DNA of 64,000 nt from contig NZ_PCPG01000009.1 of assembly GCF_002979655.1 (NCBI RefSeq), forward strand, positions 1 through 64,000, given 5' to 3'. The notes below the pieces were generated by a model that saw only the letters and a program-made list of their open reading frames with translations, searched no databases and was not told the origin of the DNA. The position numbers were made by a program, and so were the translations under genes. Below are positions 9,263 to 17,646 of this stretch, one piece after another (position 1 is the first letter of the stretch; each line of letters starts with the position of its first letter). Source of the DNA: Microbacterium sp. MYb45 (GTDB taxonomy: Bacteria; Actinomycetota; Actinomycetes; Actinomycetales; Microbacteriaceae).

Positions 9263-10873
9263 CTACCAGCGAAGAGCGGGGTCCCACCGCAGCTGCACGC
9301 CTCCGCGCTCGAGGTCGCGCTGGAAGTCGTCCAGGTGCCGGGCATCCGCGCGCACCGTCGACGGCTCGACACCGTGGTCGAGACAGTACGAGGCGAGGGC
9401 CCCCACGGCCTCGCCGATGGACCATTCGACGGGCTGCAGCCGGTAGCTGCCGTTCGAGATGTGCGTCGTGCCGATGTTCTTGGCTGCGGGGAGGAGATTG
9501 CGCACGCGCTGCGGCAGAAGGGCGCCGAGCGGGATCTCGAACGGCTCCGGGAGCCCGCCGCCACCGGCGCTGCCGCCGGTCGTGGCGTGCCGGTCGATCC
9601 AGTAGTAGTGGCCGACCCCCACGGTGTCGGGATAGCGCTCGGCGCCCCTTCCGTCGCGGAGATCGCGGTCGAAGTCCTGCTCGAGGATCGTCCGCTCGGC
9701 CCGGATGCGACGGGATTCGCGGAAGTAGGGCATCATCGCGAACCCGTCGGGCGTCCCCGTGACCTGTGGTGCGAGGCGGAGCCCCGGCCAGCCGACACCG
9801 CCATCGGGTCGAGGAGCCTCCGTCTGCAGCCAGTAGAGCAGCGACCGACTCAACGCCTTGGAGCGATCCCAGTGGACGGCGGCGTCGTCGACGCCGAAGA
9901 GCGGGCCCCCGACGTAGTCGTTCATCGGCCAGTTCACGATGACGATGTCGCTCTCGTAGGCGCCGTCCTCGAACTGGCGCCGTGCGGCGATGCGGCGGTA
10001 GTTCCACAGTTCCGGGGCGCCGTCCATGTTGCGGTGGTCGACGTCGATGGCGAAGGGGTCATCGTCGTCGTTCACCCGCAGTGTGTACTCGCGGGCGATG
10101 GAGCCGTCGTGCGCGGCGCGTCGGAATCCGAGCATCTTCTCGCCGTCGAGCTGCGGCGGCCGCCACTCGCGGAAGGTGTCGTAGTCGTCGGGGCGATCGA
10201 TCGTGTGATCCTGACCGGCGAGGTGTTCGACCGCGAAGCACCAGGTGACGCTCTGCATGTCGAGCGGGTCACCGGCCTCCGGCGCACTGGGCTCCCCGGT
10301 CTCGCCTCGAGCCTCGCGGCCGGTGACGTATTCCACTCCGCCGAGCTCCAGGAGATCACCGAGCTCGGTCGCATCCAGCACGAACGGCGCGGACAGCTCG
10401 CGCGAGACGCCCTCGCGGTCGCGCACGGTCACCGCGGCGATGCGGTCACCGTCGGTGTGGACGGCGACAGGCGTGGTCTCGAGCATCAGAGCGAGTCGGC
10501 CGGAGGCCTCGTACGGCCGGAGGAGGTCGTGGATCACCGCGAGGATGACCTTCGGCTCGACGCTGAGCGGGCTCACCCAGGCCGCGCCCGGGTTGAGATG
10601 CCGGTCGGCTCTCGCGGCGGCGGTGAGCGGGTAGTACGTCCGGTAGTGATCCCGGACGAGGTCGCGGAACTGGGCGTAGCTGCGGTTACGACCCGTCGCC
10701 TCGATGCGTCGGTGCTCGTCGCTGGGTACGAGCTGACTCGTCAGCTGGCCCCCCAGCCAGGGGGTCTGCTCGGTCATGATGACCGATCTGCCGCGGCGCA
10801 GAGCGGCGAGGGCGGCGGAGACGCCGCCGACGCCACCGCCGATGATGAGAAGGTCGGCCTGCTGTCGTGTCAC
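9263..10873 (-). CDS. FAD-dependent oxidoreductase (FAD_oxidored family)
   Basis: A 536-residue flavoprotein. The Rossmann motif IIGGGVGGVSAA is at residues 10-21, and a second FAD-contact region (FVLDATELGDLLELGG) lies mid-protein. The C-terminal NLLPAAKNIGTTHISNG is typical of the PF12831 family, whose members often stand beside polysaccharide-use genes. There is no signal peptide, so it should be cytoplasmic. The substrate is unknown; oxidation or reduction of an imported sugar is an inference. The GTG at 10873 has AAAGGTG upstream and directly precedes the FAD motif; the longer reading to 11020 runs through the operator region. It is divergent from the LacI gene at 10996. Confidence 0.85.
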   Translation of the reverse strand: MTRQQADLLIIGGGVGGVSAALAALRRGRSVIMTEQTPWLGGQLTSQLVPSDEHRRIEATGRNRSYAQFRDLVRDHYRTYYPLTAAARADRHLNPGAAWVSPLSVEPKVILAVIHDLLRPYEASGRLALMLETTPVAVHTDGDRIAAVTVRDREGVSRELSAPFVLDATELGDLLELGGVEYVTGREARGETGEPSAPEAGDPLDMQSVTWCFAVEHLAGQDHTIDRPDDYDTFREWRPPQLDGEKMLGFRRAAHDGSIAREYTLRVNDDDDPFAIDVDHRNMDGAPELWNYRRIAARRQFEDGAYESDIVIVNWPMNDYVGGPLFGVDDAAVHWDRSKALSRSLLYWLQTEAPRPDGGVGWPGLRLAPQVTGTPDGFAMMPYFRESRRIRAERTILEQDFDRDLRDGRGAERYPDTVGVGHYYWIDRHATTGGSAGGGGLPEPFEIPLGALLPQRVRNLLPAAKNIGTTHISNGSYRLQPVEWSIGEAVGALASYCLDHGVEPSTVRADARHLDDFQRDLERGGVQLRWDPALRW

Positions 10874-10901
10874 GGAAGAACACCTTTCTTTCCCGAGAAC
10901 T

Positions 10902-10941
10902 CTAGGTAATTTTCTCGAACATGTCCAAGTAAAATCTCTAG
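10902..10941. promoter_or_regulatory. Imperfect 40-bp palindrome in a divergent promoter region
   Basis: CTAG at both ends and ACATGT at the centre frame a palindrome with about 16 of its 20-22 half-positions paired. It contains the half-site TCGAGAAAAT (reverse strand, 10909-10918), which recurs as TCGAAAATA and TCGAGAATA in the element at 12011-12042. TAAAAT (10930-10935) may be the -10 for the LacI gene. The probable binder is the LacI-family protein encoded at 10996. Confidence 0.5.
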
Positions 10942-10995
10942 AGGAGACGGGTTCGCCATAGAATTCCAGAACGCTGACTGAGTGAAGGGGTGCCC

Positions 10996-12030
10996 ATGCG
11001 CGCGAAGGAGCGTCGACCATCGCTTGCCGAGGTGGCGGGTGAGGCGGGGGTCTCGATCTCCACCGTCTCGAAGGTCGTGAACGGGGCGCCCGACGTCGCT
11101 GCCGACACTCGCGTGCGGGTGGAGTCGGTGCTCCGCGACAAGCAGTACCTGTCGCCGAAGCAGCGCTCGCGGAGTGATCTGGCGACGGTGGTGGTCGTGC
11201 TCGCGAGTTCGAGCATGTCGTCCCCGCTGACGGTCGAGATCCTGCGCGGCACCATGCGTGCGGCGCACGAGGCCGGGCTCGAGCTCGTGCTGCTCGACCT
11301 TCCGGATGGGGCGCCCGCCGCCGGCTGGATCGAGCGGACCAAGCGCAACGGTCCGACCGCGGTCATCGCGCTGAAGTCGCGGTTGAGGACGCAGGAGCGG
11401 GCGAAGCTCGCGAAGAACGGCGTCCCCCTCGTCGAGGTCGACACCTACCAGCTGCCGGACAACGACTCGTATTCCGTGGGCGCCACGAACTTCGCAGGGG
11501 GGATGGCAGCGACGCAGCATCTGCTCTCGCTCGGGCATCGGCGCATCGGGTTCCTCGGCGGAGTCTCCGACACGCAGGCGTCGATCGCTCGCAAGCACGG
11601 ACATCTCGCCGCTCTCGCCTCGGCCGGGATCGAACCCGGGGACGACATCATCGAAGAGGGCGACTTCACCTACGAATCTGGCCTGCAGGCGGCGGAGACT
11701 CTTCTGGGTCGACCGGGTCGCGTGACGGCGATCTTCGCGGCGAGCGACGCGCAGGCCGCTGGAGTCCTCGAGGCCGCGCGCCGCGCCGGGGTGTCCGTCC
11801 CGGATGAGCTCAGCGTCATCGGGTTCGACGACCAGCTCGTCGCGCGGATGACGGCCCCGCAGCTGACGACCATCCGACAGCCCTCCGAGGCGATGGGCTC
11901 CTACGCGGTGGAGGTCGCCCACAAGCTGCTGCTCGGCACGACACCGCCGGCCTTCCATACCGACCTGGCGACGGAACTCGTCGTGCGGGGATCGACGGCA
12001 CCTCTGCAAGCTATCGAAAATACTGCTTGA
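10996..12030 (+). CDS. LacI-family transcriptional regulator
   Basis: A 344-residue repressor. The helix-turn-helix is SLAEVAGEAGVSISTVSKVV at the N-terminus and the effector domain shows LGHRRIGFLGG and LSVIGFDDQ near the C-terminus. The ATG at 10996 is preferred because AAGGGG lies 6 bases upstream; the GTG at 10990 would overlap that ribosome site. It stands between the divergent oxidoreductase and the ABC importer, and palindromes with a shared half-site flank it on both sides. It is therefore the natural regulator of the whole 9.3-17.2 kb island. Confidence 0.9.
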   Translation: MRAKERRPSLAEVAGEAGVSISTVSKVVNGAPDVAADTRVRVESVLRDKQYLSPKQRSRSDLATVVVVLASSSMSSPLTVEILRGTMRAAHEAGLELVLLDLPDGAPAAGWIERTKRNGPTAVIALKSRLRTQERAKLAKNGVPLVEVDTYQLPDNDSYSVGATNFAGGMAATQHLLSLGHRRIGFLGGVSDTQASIARKHGHLAALASAGIEPGDDIIEEGDFTYESGLQAAETLLGRPGRVTAIFAASDAQAAGVLEAARRAGVSVPDELSVIGFDDQLVARMTAPQLTTIRQPSEAMGSYAVEVAHKLLLGTTPPAFHTDLATELVVRGSTAPLQAIENTA

Positions 12031-12054
12031 TATTCTCGATAGTTCTGGTACTTT
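12011..12054 (+). promoter_or_regulatory. Operator and promoter for the ABC importer
   Basis: CTATCGAAAATA (12011-12022) and TATTCTCGATAG (12031-12042) form an inverted repeat with an 8-base centre and one mismatch. It overlaps the end of the LacI gene. A promoter TTGATA (12027-12032), 16-base spacer, TACTTT (12049-12054) is embedded, so a bound repressor would cover the -35. Confidence 0.6.
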
Positions 12055-12103
12055 TTCTTTCAGCGCGCTACGAGGCGCGTCAATGAGTCCGAAGGAGTAC
12101 TTC

Positions 12104-13393
12104 ATGCGAGCTACCCGATCCCGAGGGGCTGCCATCGCGCTCACCGGAGTTCTGGCGGTGTCCCTCAGCGCCTGCGCCGGTACCGACAGCGGCGCCTCAG
12201 GCCCCGTCGACCTGACAATGGCGCTCTGGTCCTCCAACGAAGGTCACCTGGCGCTGCTGCAGGAGATCGGCGATGCCTACGTCGAAGAGCACGGCGACGA
12301 AGTCTCGTCGATCACTTTCGAACCCGTCACAAACCCGGACTACGTCGCCGGGCTGACGACGCAGATCGCCGGCGGCGACGTTCCCGATCTCGCCTGGATC
12401 CCGGAGGCGAGCGGTCCCGAGTTCGTCGACTCCGGGATCCTGCACGACGTGCGCGAAACCCTGGAGGGCACCGACGGCTACGACCTCGACGACATCCTCC
12501 CGGCCGCGCTCGCGCCGTGGCAGGACGACGACGGAGGCGTCTACGCGTATCCGTTCTCGAACTCCCCCTTCGCGCTCTACGTCAACGATGACCTCGTCGC
12601 GGCCGCGGGCCAGCCGGATGTCGAGTCGCTCGTCGGCACTCCCGACTACACGTGGGACACGGTCGCGGACATCGCTGCGGCGGTGAACGGCGAGACGGGA
12701 GCGACAGGGCTGAACGTGCCCACGTTCAACCCGACGAACTGGAGTGCCGTGACCATGCTCGGGAACGCATGGGGCGCCGCGCCGTGGTCCGAAGACGGCA
12801 CGACCTGCGAGTTCGCCTCTCCCGAGATGATCGAGTACCTCACGTGGTACCAGGACCAGATCGACAGGGGAGCGATCCCTGCCGTCTCCGGCAACGCGGC
12901 GCCCGCTGCATTCGCGAGCGGTGACGTCGCCTTCAGCGTCGCTCAGCTCAGCCAGTCGGGGAGCCTCGACGACAGCTTCGAGTGGTCGTTCCTCCCGCTG
13001 CCCGCGGGGCCGGAGGGGTACCACCCGATCGTCGGCCAGGCGGGCGTGAGCGTCCTCGAGCGCAGTGAGAACCAGGATCAGGCGGCAGGCTTCCTCGCCT
13101 ACCTGACCAACCCCACGAACGCCGAGCTCCTCGCGCAGTTCTTCCCGCCGCCCCGTGAGTCCCTGCTCAACGTGGAGACGCTCTCGCAGGCAGCGCCGAA
13201 GCTCTCGCCCGAAGAGATCCAGTCGGCGATCATCGACGTGGTCCCCGACGCCTCGGTCAAGCCGCAGCACCCGGTGCTCTCCCAGTTCTCCGACAAGGTC
13301 CGTGCGGGTCTCGACCCGGTGTGGTCGGGCGGCGACGTCGAGACCGCGGTCACCGGCATCTGCGAGCAGATCTCGCCGACGCTCAAGGGCTGA
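12104..13393 (+). CDS. ABC sugar transporter, substrate-binding lipoprotein
   Basis: A 429-residue extracellular binding protein of the MalE/UgpB type (cluster B sugar binding). It has a signal peptide with basic residues, a hydrophobic core and the lipobox LSAC, followed by ALWSSNEGHLALLQEIGDAY, typical of the family. It captures the sugar for the two permeases that follow. The ATG at 12104 has GAAGGAG at 12091-12097; an ATG at 12083 lacks such a site. No ATPase gene is nearby, so a shared MsiK-type ATPase elsewhere probably energises it, as is common in actinobacteria. Confidence 0.92.
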   Translation: MRATRSRGAAIALTGVLAVSLSACAGTDSGASGPVDLTMALWSSNEGHLALLQEIGDAYVEEHGDEVSSITFEPVTNPDYVAGLTTQIAGGDVPDLAWIPEASGPEFVDSGILHDVRETLEGTDGYDLDDILPAALAPWQDDDGGVYAYPFSNSPFALYVNDDLVAAAGQPDVESLVGTPDYTWDTVADIAAAVNGETGATGLNVPTFNPTNWSAVTMLGNAWGAAPWSEDGTTCEFASPEMIEYLTWYQDQIDRGAIPAVSGNAAPAAFASGDVAFSVAQLSQSGSLDDSFEWSFLPLPAGPEGYHPIVGQAGVSVLERSENQDQAAGFLAYLTNPTNAELLAQFFPPPRESLLNVETLSQAAPKLSPEEIQSAIIDVVPDASVKPQHPVLSQFSDKVRAGLDPVWSGGDVETAVTGICEQISPTLKG

Positions 13394-13397
13394 CCGC

Positions 13398-14327
13398 GTG
13401 ACCGCACGCACCGTCGCGGCGAACGATCGAAGAGCCCTGCCGAGCCGGCGTCCCCGTCCTGACGGGGATCGCTGGCTCGGCGTGGCCTTCGTCGCGCCCC
13501 AGGTCCTCGGCGTCATCGTCCTCGGTGTCGTCCCCTTCCTCTTCGTCATCTGGTACAGCTTCAACGAGTGGCGTCCGCTCACCGGCGGCATGGAGTTCAT
13601 CGGGCTCGACAACTACTCGCGTCTCTTCGCGGACCCGACCTTCTCGGCCTCTGTCGTCGCGAGCCTGCTGTTCAGTGCCGGCGTCCTCATCCTGAACCTC
13701 GTGATCGCCATCAGCCTCGCCGTGCTCCTCAATCGGCGGATGAAGGGCATCACCGGGTTCCGCACGATCTTCTTCTCGCCCGTCGTGGTGTCGGTCGTCG
13801 CCTGGTCGGTGACCTGGGGGTTCCTCCTCGCCCCGGATGGCGGCATCAACGGAGCGCTCCGGATGCTCGGGATCGACGGGCCCAACTGGCTGGCTGATCC
13901 CTCCACCTCCCTGATCTCGCTCGTCGTGGTGCAGGTCTTCAAGGGAGTCGGTATGAACATGGTGCTCTTCCTCGCCGCGCTGCAGAGCGTGCCGGAGGAG
14001 ATCCGCGAAGCGGCGCAGCTCGATGGTGCGACGCCGTGGCGGTCGTTCTGGGCCATCACCGTGCCGATGATCGCTCCGACGATCCTGCTCACCGGCATCC
14101 TCACCACGATCGGCTCACTCGAAGTCTTCGCACCCGTGCAGCTGCTCACCGGAGGTGGTCCGGGGGATTCGACCAACGTCCTGCCGTTCCTCCTCTACCG
14201 CACCGCTTTCGTCAGCCAGCAGTTCGGCTACGCCAGCGCGATCGGTGTCGTGCTGTTCGCCATCATCCTGGCCCTGACGATGCTGCAGTGGACCACGCGA
14301 CGCAAGTGGGTGCACGATGAGGTCTGA
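13398..14327 (+). CDS. ABC sugar transporter permease, MalF/UgpA type
   Basis: A 309-residue inner-membrane permease with about six transmembrane segments, beginning after a basic N-terminus (WLGVAFVAPQVLGVIVLGVV). The EAA loop that docks the ATPase reads EEIREAAQLDGATPWRSFW. The GTG at 13398 follows the binding-protein stop by 4 bases. The stop lies 11 bases inside the next permease gene, so the pair is translationally coupled. The substrate is presumably an oligosaccharide produced outside the cell. Confidence 0.9.
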   Translation: MTARTVAANDRRALPSRRPRPDGDRWLGVAFVAPQVLGVIVLGVVPFLFVIWYSFNEWRPLTGGMEFIGLDNYSRLFADPTFSASVVASLLFSAGVLILNLVIAISLAVLLNRRMKGITGFRTIFFSPVVVSVVAWSVTWGFLLAPDGGINGALRMLGIDGPNWLADPSTSLISLVVVQVFKGVGMNMVLFLAALQSVPEEIREAAQLDGATPWRSFWAITVPMIAPTILLTGILTTIGSLEVFAPVQLLTGGGPGDSTNVLPFLLYRTAFVSQQFGYASAIGVVLFAIILALTMLQWTTRRKWVHDEV

Positions 14328-15180
14328 GACGTCGAAGGCGGCCCGCAGCCGCTCCAGGATCAACACCGTCGTGCTCTACGTCCTGCTCGTCGTGGTGTCG
14401 GTGCCGTTCCTGTATCCGACCCTGTGGATGTTCTTCTCGTCCTTCAAGCCCGCGAACGAGATCTTCCTCCAGCCGCCGACGCTGCTGCCCAGGGAGTGGA
14501 CCCTCGACGGCTTCGTGCAGGTGTTCACCGCCCAGCCGTTCCTGCAGCAGTACGGGAACTCGATGTACATCGCGGCGATCGTCACCGTGTCGTCGATCCT
14601 GCTCTCGGCGATGGCCGGCTACGCCTTCGCGCGGATCCGGTTCCCGCTGCGCAACGCGGCCTTCACCCTGCTGCTCGCGGCGATGATGGTGCCGACCGAG
14701 GTGACGATCATCCCGATCTTCACGGCGGTGAACGCCATGGGGCTCAACGACACCCACTGGCCGCTCATCATCCTCCCGATCTTCGGGCCGACCGCGGTCG
14801 TCTCCGTGTTCATCTTCCGGCAGCACTTCCTCAGCTTCCCCAAGGACTACGAGGAAGCGGCCCGGCTGGACGGCGTCACACGGGCCGGGGTGTTCTTCCG
14901 CATCGCCCTCCCGTTGGCGACGCCGGCGATCGCCGCCGTCGGGATCATGGCGTTCCTGCGCTCGTTCAACATGTACTTCGAGGCGCTCATCTTCCTGCGC
15001 ACACCGGAGAAGTTCACCCTCGGACTCGCGATCACCCGCTATCAGGACTTCTACGGCGAGCAGATGTGGAACACGCAGCTCGGCGCAGCGTCTCTCACCG
15101 TCGTCCCGATCCTCGTGGTGTTCCTCATCGCGCAGAAGCAGTTCGTTCAGGGCCTCGCTCAGACGGGGCTCAAGGGATGA
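14317..15180 (+). CDS. ABC sugar transporter permease, MalG/UgpE type
   Basis: A 287-residue permease with six predicted membrane segments. The second segment region shows WMFFSSFKPANEIF and the EAA loop is KDYEEAARLDGVTRAGVF, followed by the usual PLATPAIAAVGI. It is the partner of the preceding permease, which it overlaps by 11 bases. A hairpin follows the stop, so the importer may form a transcription unit apart from the Tat-exported protein gene. Confidence 0.92.
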   Translation: MRSETSKAARSRSRINTVVLYVLLVVVSVPFLYPTLWMFFSSFKPANEIFLQPPTLLPREWTLDGFVQVFTAQPFLQQYGNSMYIAAIVTVSSILLSAMAGYAFARIRFPLRNAAFTLLLAAMMVPTEVTIIPIFTAVNAMGLNDTHWPLIILPIFGPTAVVSVFIFRQHFLSFPKDYEEAARLDGVTRAGVFFRIALPLATPAIAAVGIMAFLRSFNMYFEALIFLRTPEKFTLGLAITRYQDFYGEQMWNTQLGAASLTVVPILVVFLIAQKQFVQGLAQTGLKG

Positions 15181-15196
15181 GCTGACTTCCCCCACA

Positions 15197-15223
15197 GCGA
15201 CGACGCGGACCGGGCGTCGTCGC
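15197..15223 (+). terminator. Hairpin after the ABC permease
   Basis: Ten-base arms at 15197-15206 (GCGACGACGC) and 15214-15223 (GCGTCGTCGC) enclose a 7-base loop, 17 bases past the permease stop. There is no U-tract, so it may attenuate rather than end transcription into the next gene, which starts 38 bases later. Confidence 0.5.
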
Positions 15224-15260
15224 CACTCACCATGCCCCGGTCAGAGACGAAGGAGTCGAG

Positions 15261-17234
15261 ATGATGCATGAGGATGAGGCCCGCCCGCAGATGCTGCCGG
15301 CGCTCAGCCGAAGGAACTTCCTGGTCGGTGCGAGCGCCGCCGCGGCACTGCTCGCCATAGGGAACGCGGGGGCGTCGCCCGCGCTGGCGACATCGGCCGG
15401 CACGGTGTTGCCGCTCGTCGCGCCGCTCCCCGCCGGGCAGCCGGTGCGCTCCCAGTTCGCCCCGAACGAGCAGGTGCTGGCCGCCTACCTGATGATCGTC
15501 GCCCCGCTCGCCAACAGCGTCCGGGACGTCGCGCCGAACTACGGATGGATGGAGGACGGCTGGTGGCGCACTCCGAACCAGCCCTACAACACCCGCATCA
15601 TGGAGCATGTCGCGACGCTCTCGTGGTTCTATGCCAACGACCGCCCGTGGAACCCGTACTACCGTGACCCCGCTCTCCTCGGACGGCTCGACGCGGCGCT
15701 CAGCCACTACCTCTCGCTGCAGCACGCCGACGGCTCGTACCCGGAGTACTCGCCGACCGAGCATCACCTGTCGCCGACCGGATTCGGAACCGTGGCGCTC
15801 TCCGCGGTCCTCCGGGACCTTCGCGCCGCGGGCGAGCTCCACGACCGCCGTCTGCAGATCCGCGACGCCATCCGCAAGAGCTCGGCCTGGCTCGTGGACA
15901 CCTCGCGTCCGCATTGGAATCGACCGGTGCAGTTCGCCAATCAGGTGGTCGCCGGCCTCTCCGGAGTGGTCGAGGCGGCGCACATCCTCGGCGAGCCCGC
16001 GGTGAGCGCCTCCGTTCCGAACCGGCTGCAGATCATCCTGAAGGACGGCCAGGCTCCGGCCGGGTTCTTCCACGAACCCGTCGCGCCGGATGCCGGATAC
16101 AACTTCGACGTGATGCTGCCCGATCTCGGCGCCCTCTACAAGCGGCTGCCTGACCCGTCGATCATCCAGCTGGCGGAGCGGTTCGCCGCGTGGTGGGGGT
16201 ACGTAGTCGTCATGGAACCCGGGCGGAACGAAGGCTTCATCCTCTCCGGGACGAGTGCGCGCAACATCGTCGCGACGTTCGTCACCACCCCCGTGGACGA
16301 TCTGGATCGCAGCGCCCTCGCGCGGACGCTGCTGCCGCACGTGCCCGCGCTGCGTGCCTTCTACGCGAGCGCGGAGGAGAAGACGCAGGCGCGAAACGCG
16401 TGGGGCTCGTCCTCGGCACCCGTGTCCCCGAGACCGAAGCAGGATTCGTCGCCACGGCTGCACATGCATGTCCCGCAGGCGCCGATCGGGGTGCCCGCGG
16501 CGCAGCGCGACGCCCAGGTCGCCGCGCTGCGGTATCGGGCGGAGAGCACGTTCACCGAGCTGCGCAAGGGCACCCTCGATCAGCAGTATGTGTTCGTCCG
16601 CCGCCCCGGCTACTACACCGCCGGCCTCTACGGCGTGCGGCAGAACTCGCTCCAGCGGATGGGGACGAACGCGTTCTGGCACCCCGTCGCGGGGATGCTC
16701 GCCCTCACCGTGAACAGCACGGGTCCGGATGACTGGACGACCGTCGCCGACACGGTCGGGACGGCTTCATCGCGGGGTCCGGTGACGGCGACGCATCATG
16801 CCGGGTCCAGCGCATCGGGCACTGTGATCCCGGCGGATGCCCTGACCGGATACACGGGTACCTTCACCACCAGGTACGTGACCGCGGACGGCGCCGTCAC
16901 CACGGATGTGACCCATCGCCCGGATGGGATCAGGCGTGCGCTGACGACGCCGGGAGCGTCACGCGAGCGCATCCCGCTCATCATCGGCACCGACGATCAG
17001 GTGGTCTTCGCCAACGGCACGCCGGCGCCGTACGGACAGGAGACCATCACGGTCACCCGAGGGATCACGGTCACTCGAGGCGGCATGAGGTTCATCATCG
17101 ACTGGGGTGTGGACCGCGAAGCGAAGTACGCGCCCATGGATCGGTCGTACCTCGGGAACCGAACGCACCGGATCCTCACGATCAGCTTCGCGAACTCGCT
17201 CGCCGTCGACTTGAAGGTCGTGCCGGCGGTCTGA
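15261..17234 (+). CDS. Tat-exported protein of unknown family, possible polysaccharide-degrading enzyme
   Basis: A 657-residue protein with a clear twin-arginine signal (LSRRNFLVGAS then an Ala-rich hydrophobic run ending SPALA), so it is exported folded. Residues about 70-330 are helix-rich with aromatic pairs (NYGWMEDGWW, SADGSYPEY-like repeats), suggesting an alpha/alpha-barrel as in many polysaccharide lyases and hydrolases. The C-terminal third is beta-rich (TRGGMRFIIDWGVDRE). I cannot assign a catalytic family. The placement after a sugar importer fits a role in releasing the transported sugar. GAAGGAG stands just before the ATG; a second ATG at 15264 follows at once. Confidence 0.7.
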   Translation: MMHEDEARPQMLPALSRRNFLVGASAAAALLAIGNAGASPALATSAGTVLPLVAPLPAGQPVRSQFAPNEQVLAAYLMIVAPLANSVRDVAPNYGWMEDGWWRTPNQPYNTRIMEHVATLSWFYANDRPWNPYYRDPALLGRLDAALSHYLSLQHADGSYPEYSPTEHHLSPTGFGTVALSAVLRDLRAAGELHDRRLQIRDAIRKSSAWLVDTSRPHWNRPVQFANQVVAGLSGVVEAAHILGEPAVSASVPNRLQIILKDGQAPAGFFHEPVAPDAGYNFDVMLPDLGALYKRLPDPSIIQLAERFAAWWGYVVVMEPGRNEGFILSGTSARNIVATFVTTPVDDLDRSALARTLLPHVPALRAFYASAEEKTQARNAWGSSSAPVSPRPKQDSSPRLHMHVPQAPIGVPAAQRDAQVAALRYRAESTFTELRKGTLDQQYVFVRRPGYYTAGLYGVRQNSLQRMGTNAFWHPVAGMLALTVNSTGPDDWTTVADTVGTASSRGPVTATHHAGSSASGTVIPADALTGYTGTFTTRYVTADGAVTTDVTHRPDGIRRALTTPGASRERIPLIIGTDDQVVFANGTPAPYGQETITVTRGITVTRGGMRFIIDWGVDREAKYAPMDRSYLGNRTHRILTISFANSLAVDLKVVPAV

Positions 17235-17243
17235 CACCCGGGT

Positions 17244-17280
17244 CCGCGTCGGTGCCGGCGATTCTGCGGCGCCGACGCGG
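17244..17280. terminator. Bidirectional terminator hairpin
   Basis: CCGCGTCGGTGCCG (17244-17257) pairs with CGGCGCCGACGCGG (17267-17280) with a single G-U-type mismatch and a 9-base loop. It sits between the convergent Tat-protein and csoR genes. Confidence 0.7.
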
Positions 17281-17305
17281 GCCGGCGGCGTCGCCCCCGT
17301 CCGGC

Positions 17306-17617
17306 TCAGGACCGCACGAGCCGCGCGATCGCGTCCGACGCTTCCTTGATCTTCGCGTCGGCGTCGTCGCCGCCCATGCGGGCCGCGTCCACGACGCAGT
17401 GCTTGAGGTGGTCGTCGAGAAGGCCGACCGCCACCGCCTGCAGTGCGCTCGTGAGCGCGCTGATCTGGGTGAGGATGTCGATGCAGTACTTCTCGTCGTC
17501 GACCATCTTCGTGATCCCGCGGGCCTGACCCTCGATCCGGCGCATCCGGTTCAGGTACTTGGTCTTGTCGGTGATGTAGCCGTGGGTGTGTTCGTCGGCC
17601 GTCGCTTCGGGGGTCAT
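17306..17617 (-). CDS. csoR: Copper-sensing repressor CsoR
   Basis: A 103-residue all-helical repressor that lets go of DNA when it binds Cu(I). The ligand set is present: Cys in KYCIDIL, and His plus Cys in DDHLKHCVV, the Cys-His-Cys arrangement of M. tuberculosis CsoR. The N-terminal part RMRRIEGQARGI is the DNA-contact helix of the family. The ATG at 17617 has GAAGGAAG upstream. It is the last gene of the leftward copper operon, 29 bases after the CopB-type ATPase, so it probably represses its own operon through boxes upstream of copZ. Confidence 0.93.
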   Translation of the reverse strand: MTPEATADEHTHGYITDKTKYLNRMRRIEGQARGITKMVDDEKYCIDILTQISALTSALQAVAVGLLDDHLKHCVVDAARMGGDDADAKIKEASDAIARLVRS

Positions 17618-17646
17618 CTCTGCTTCCTTCGTCGCATGATCGGGTC

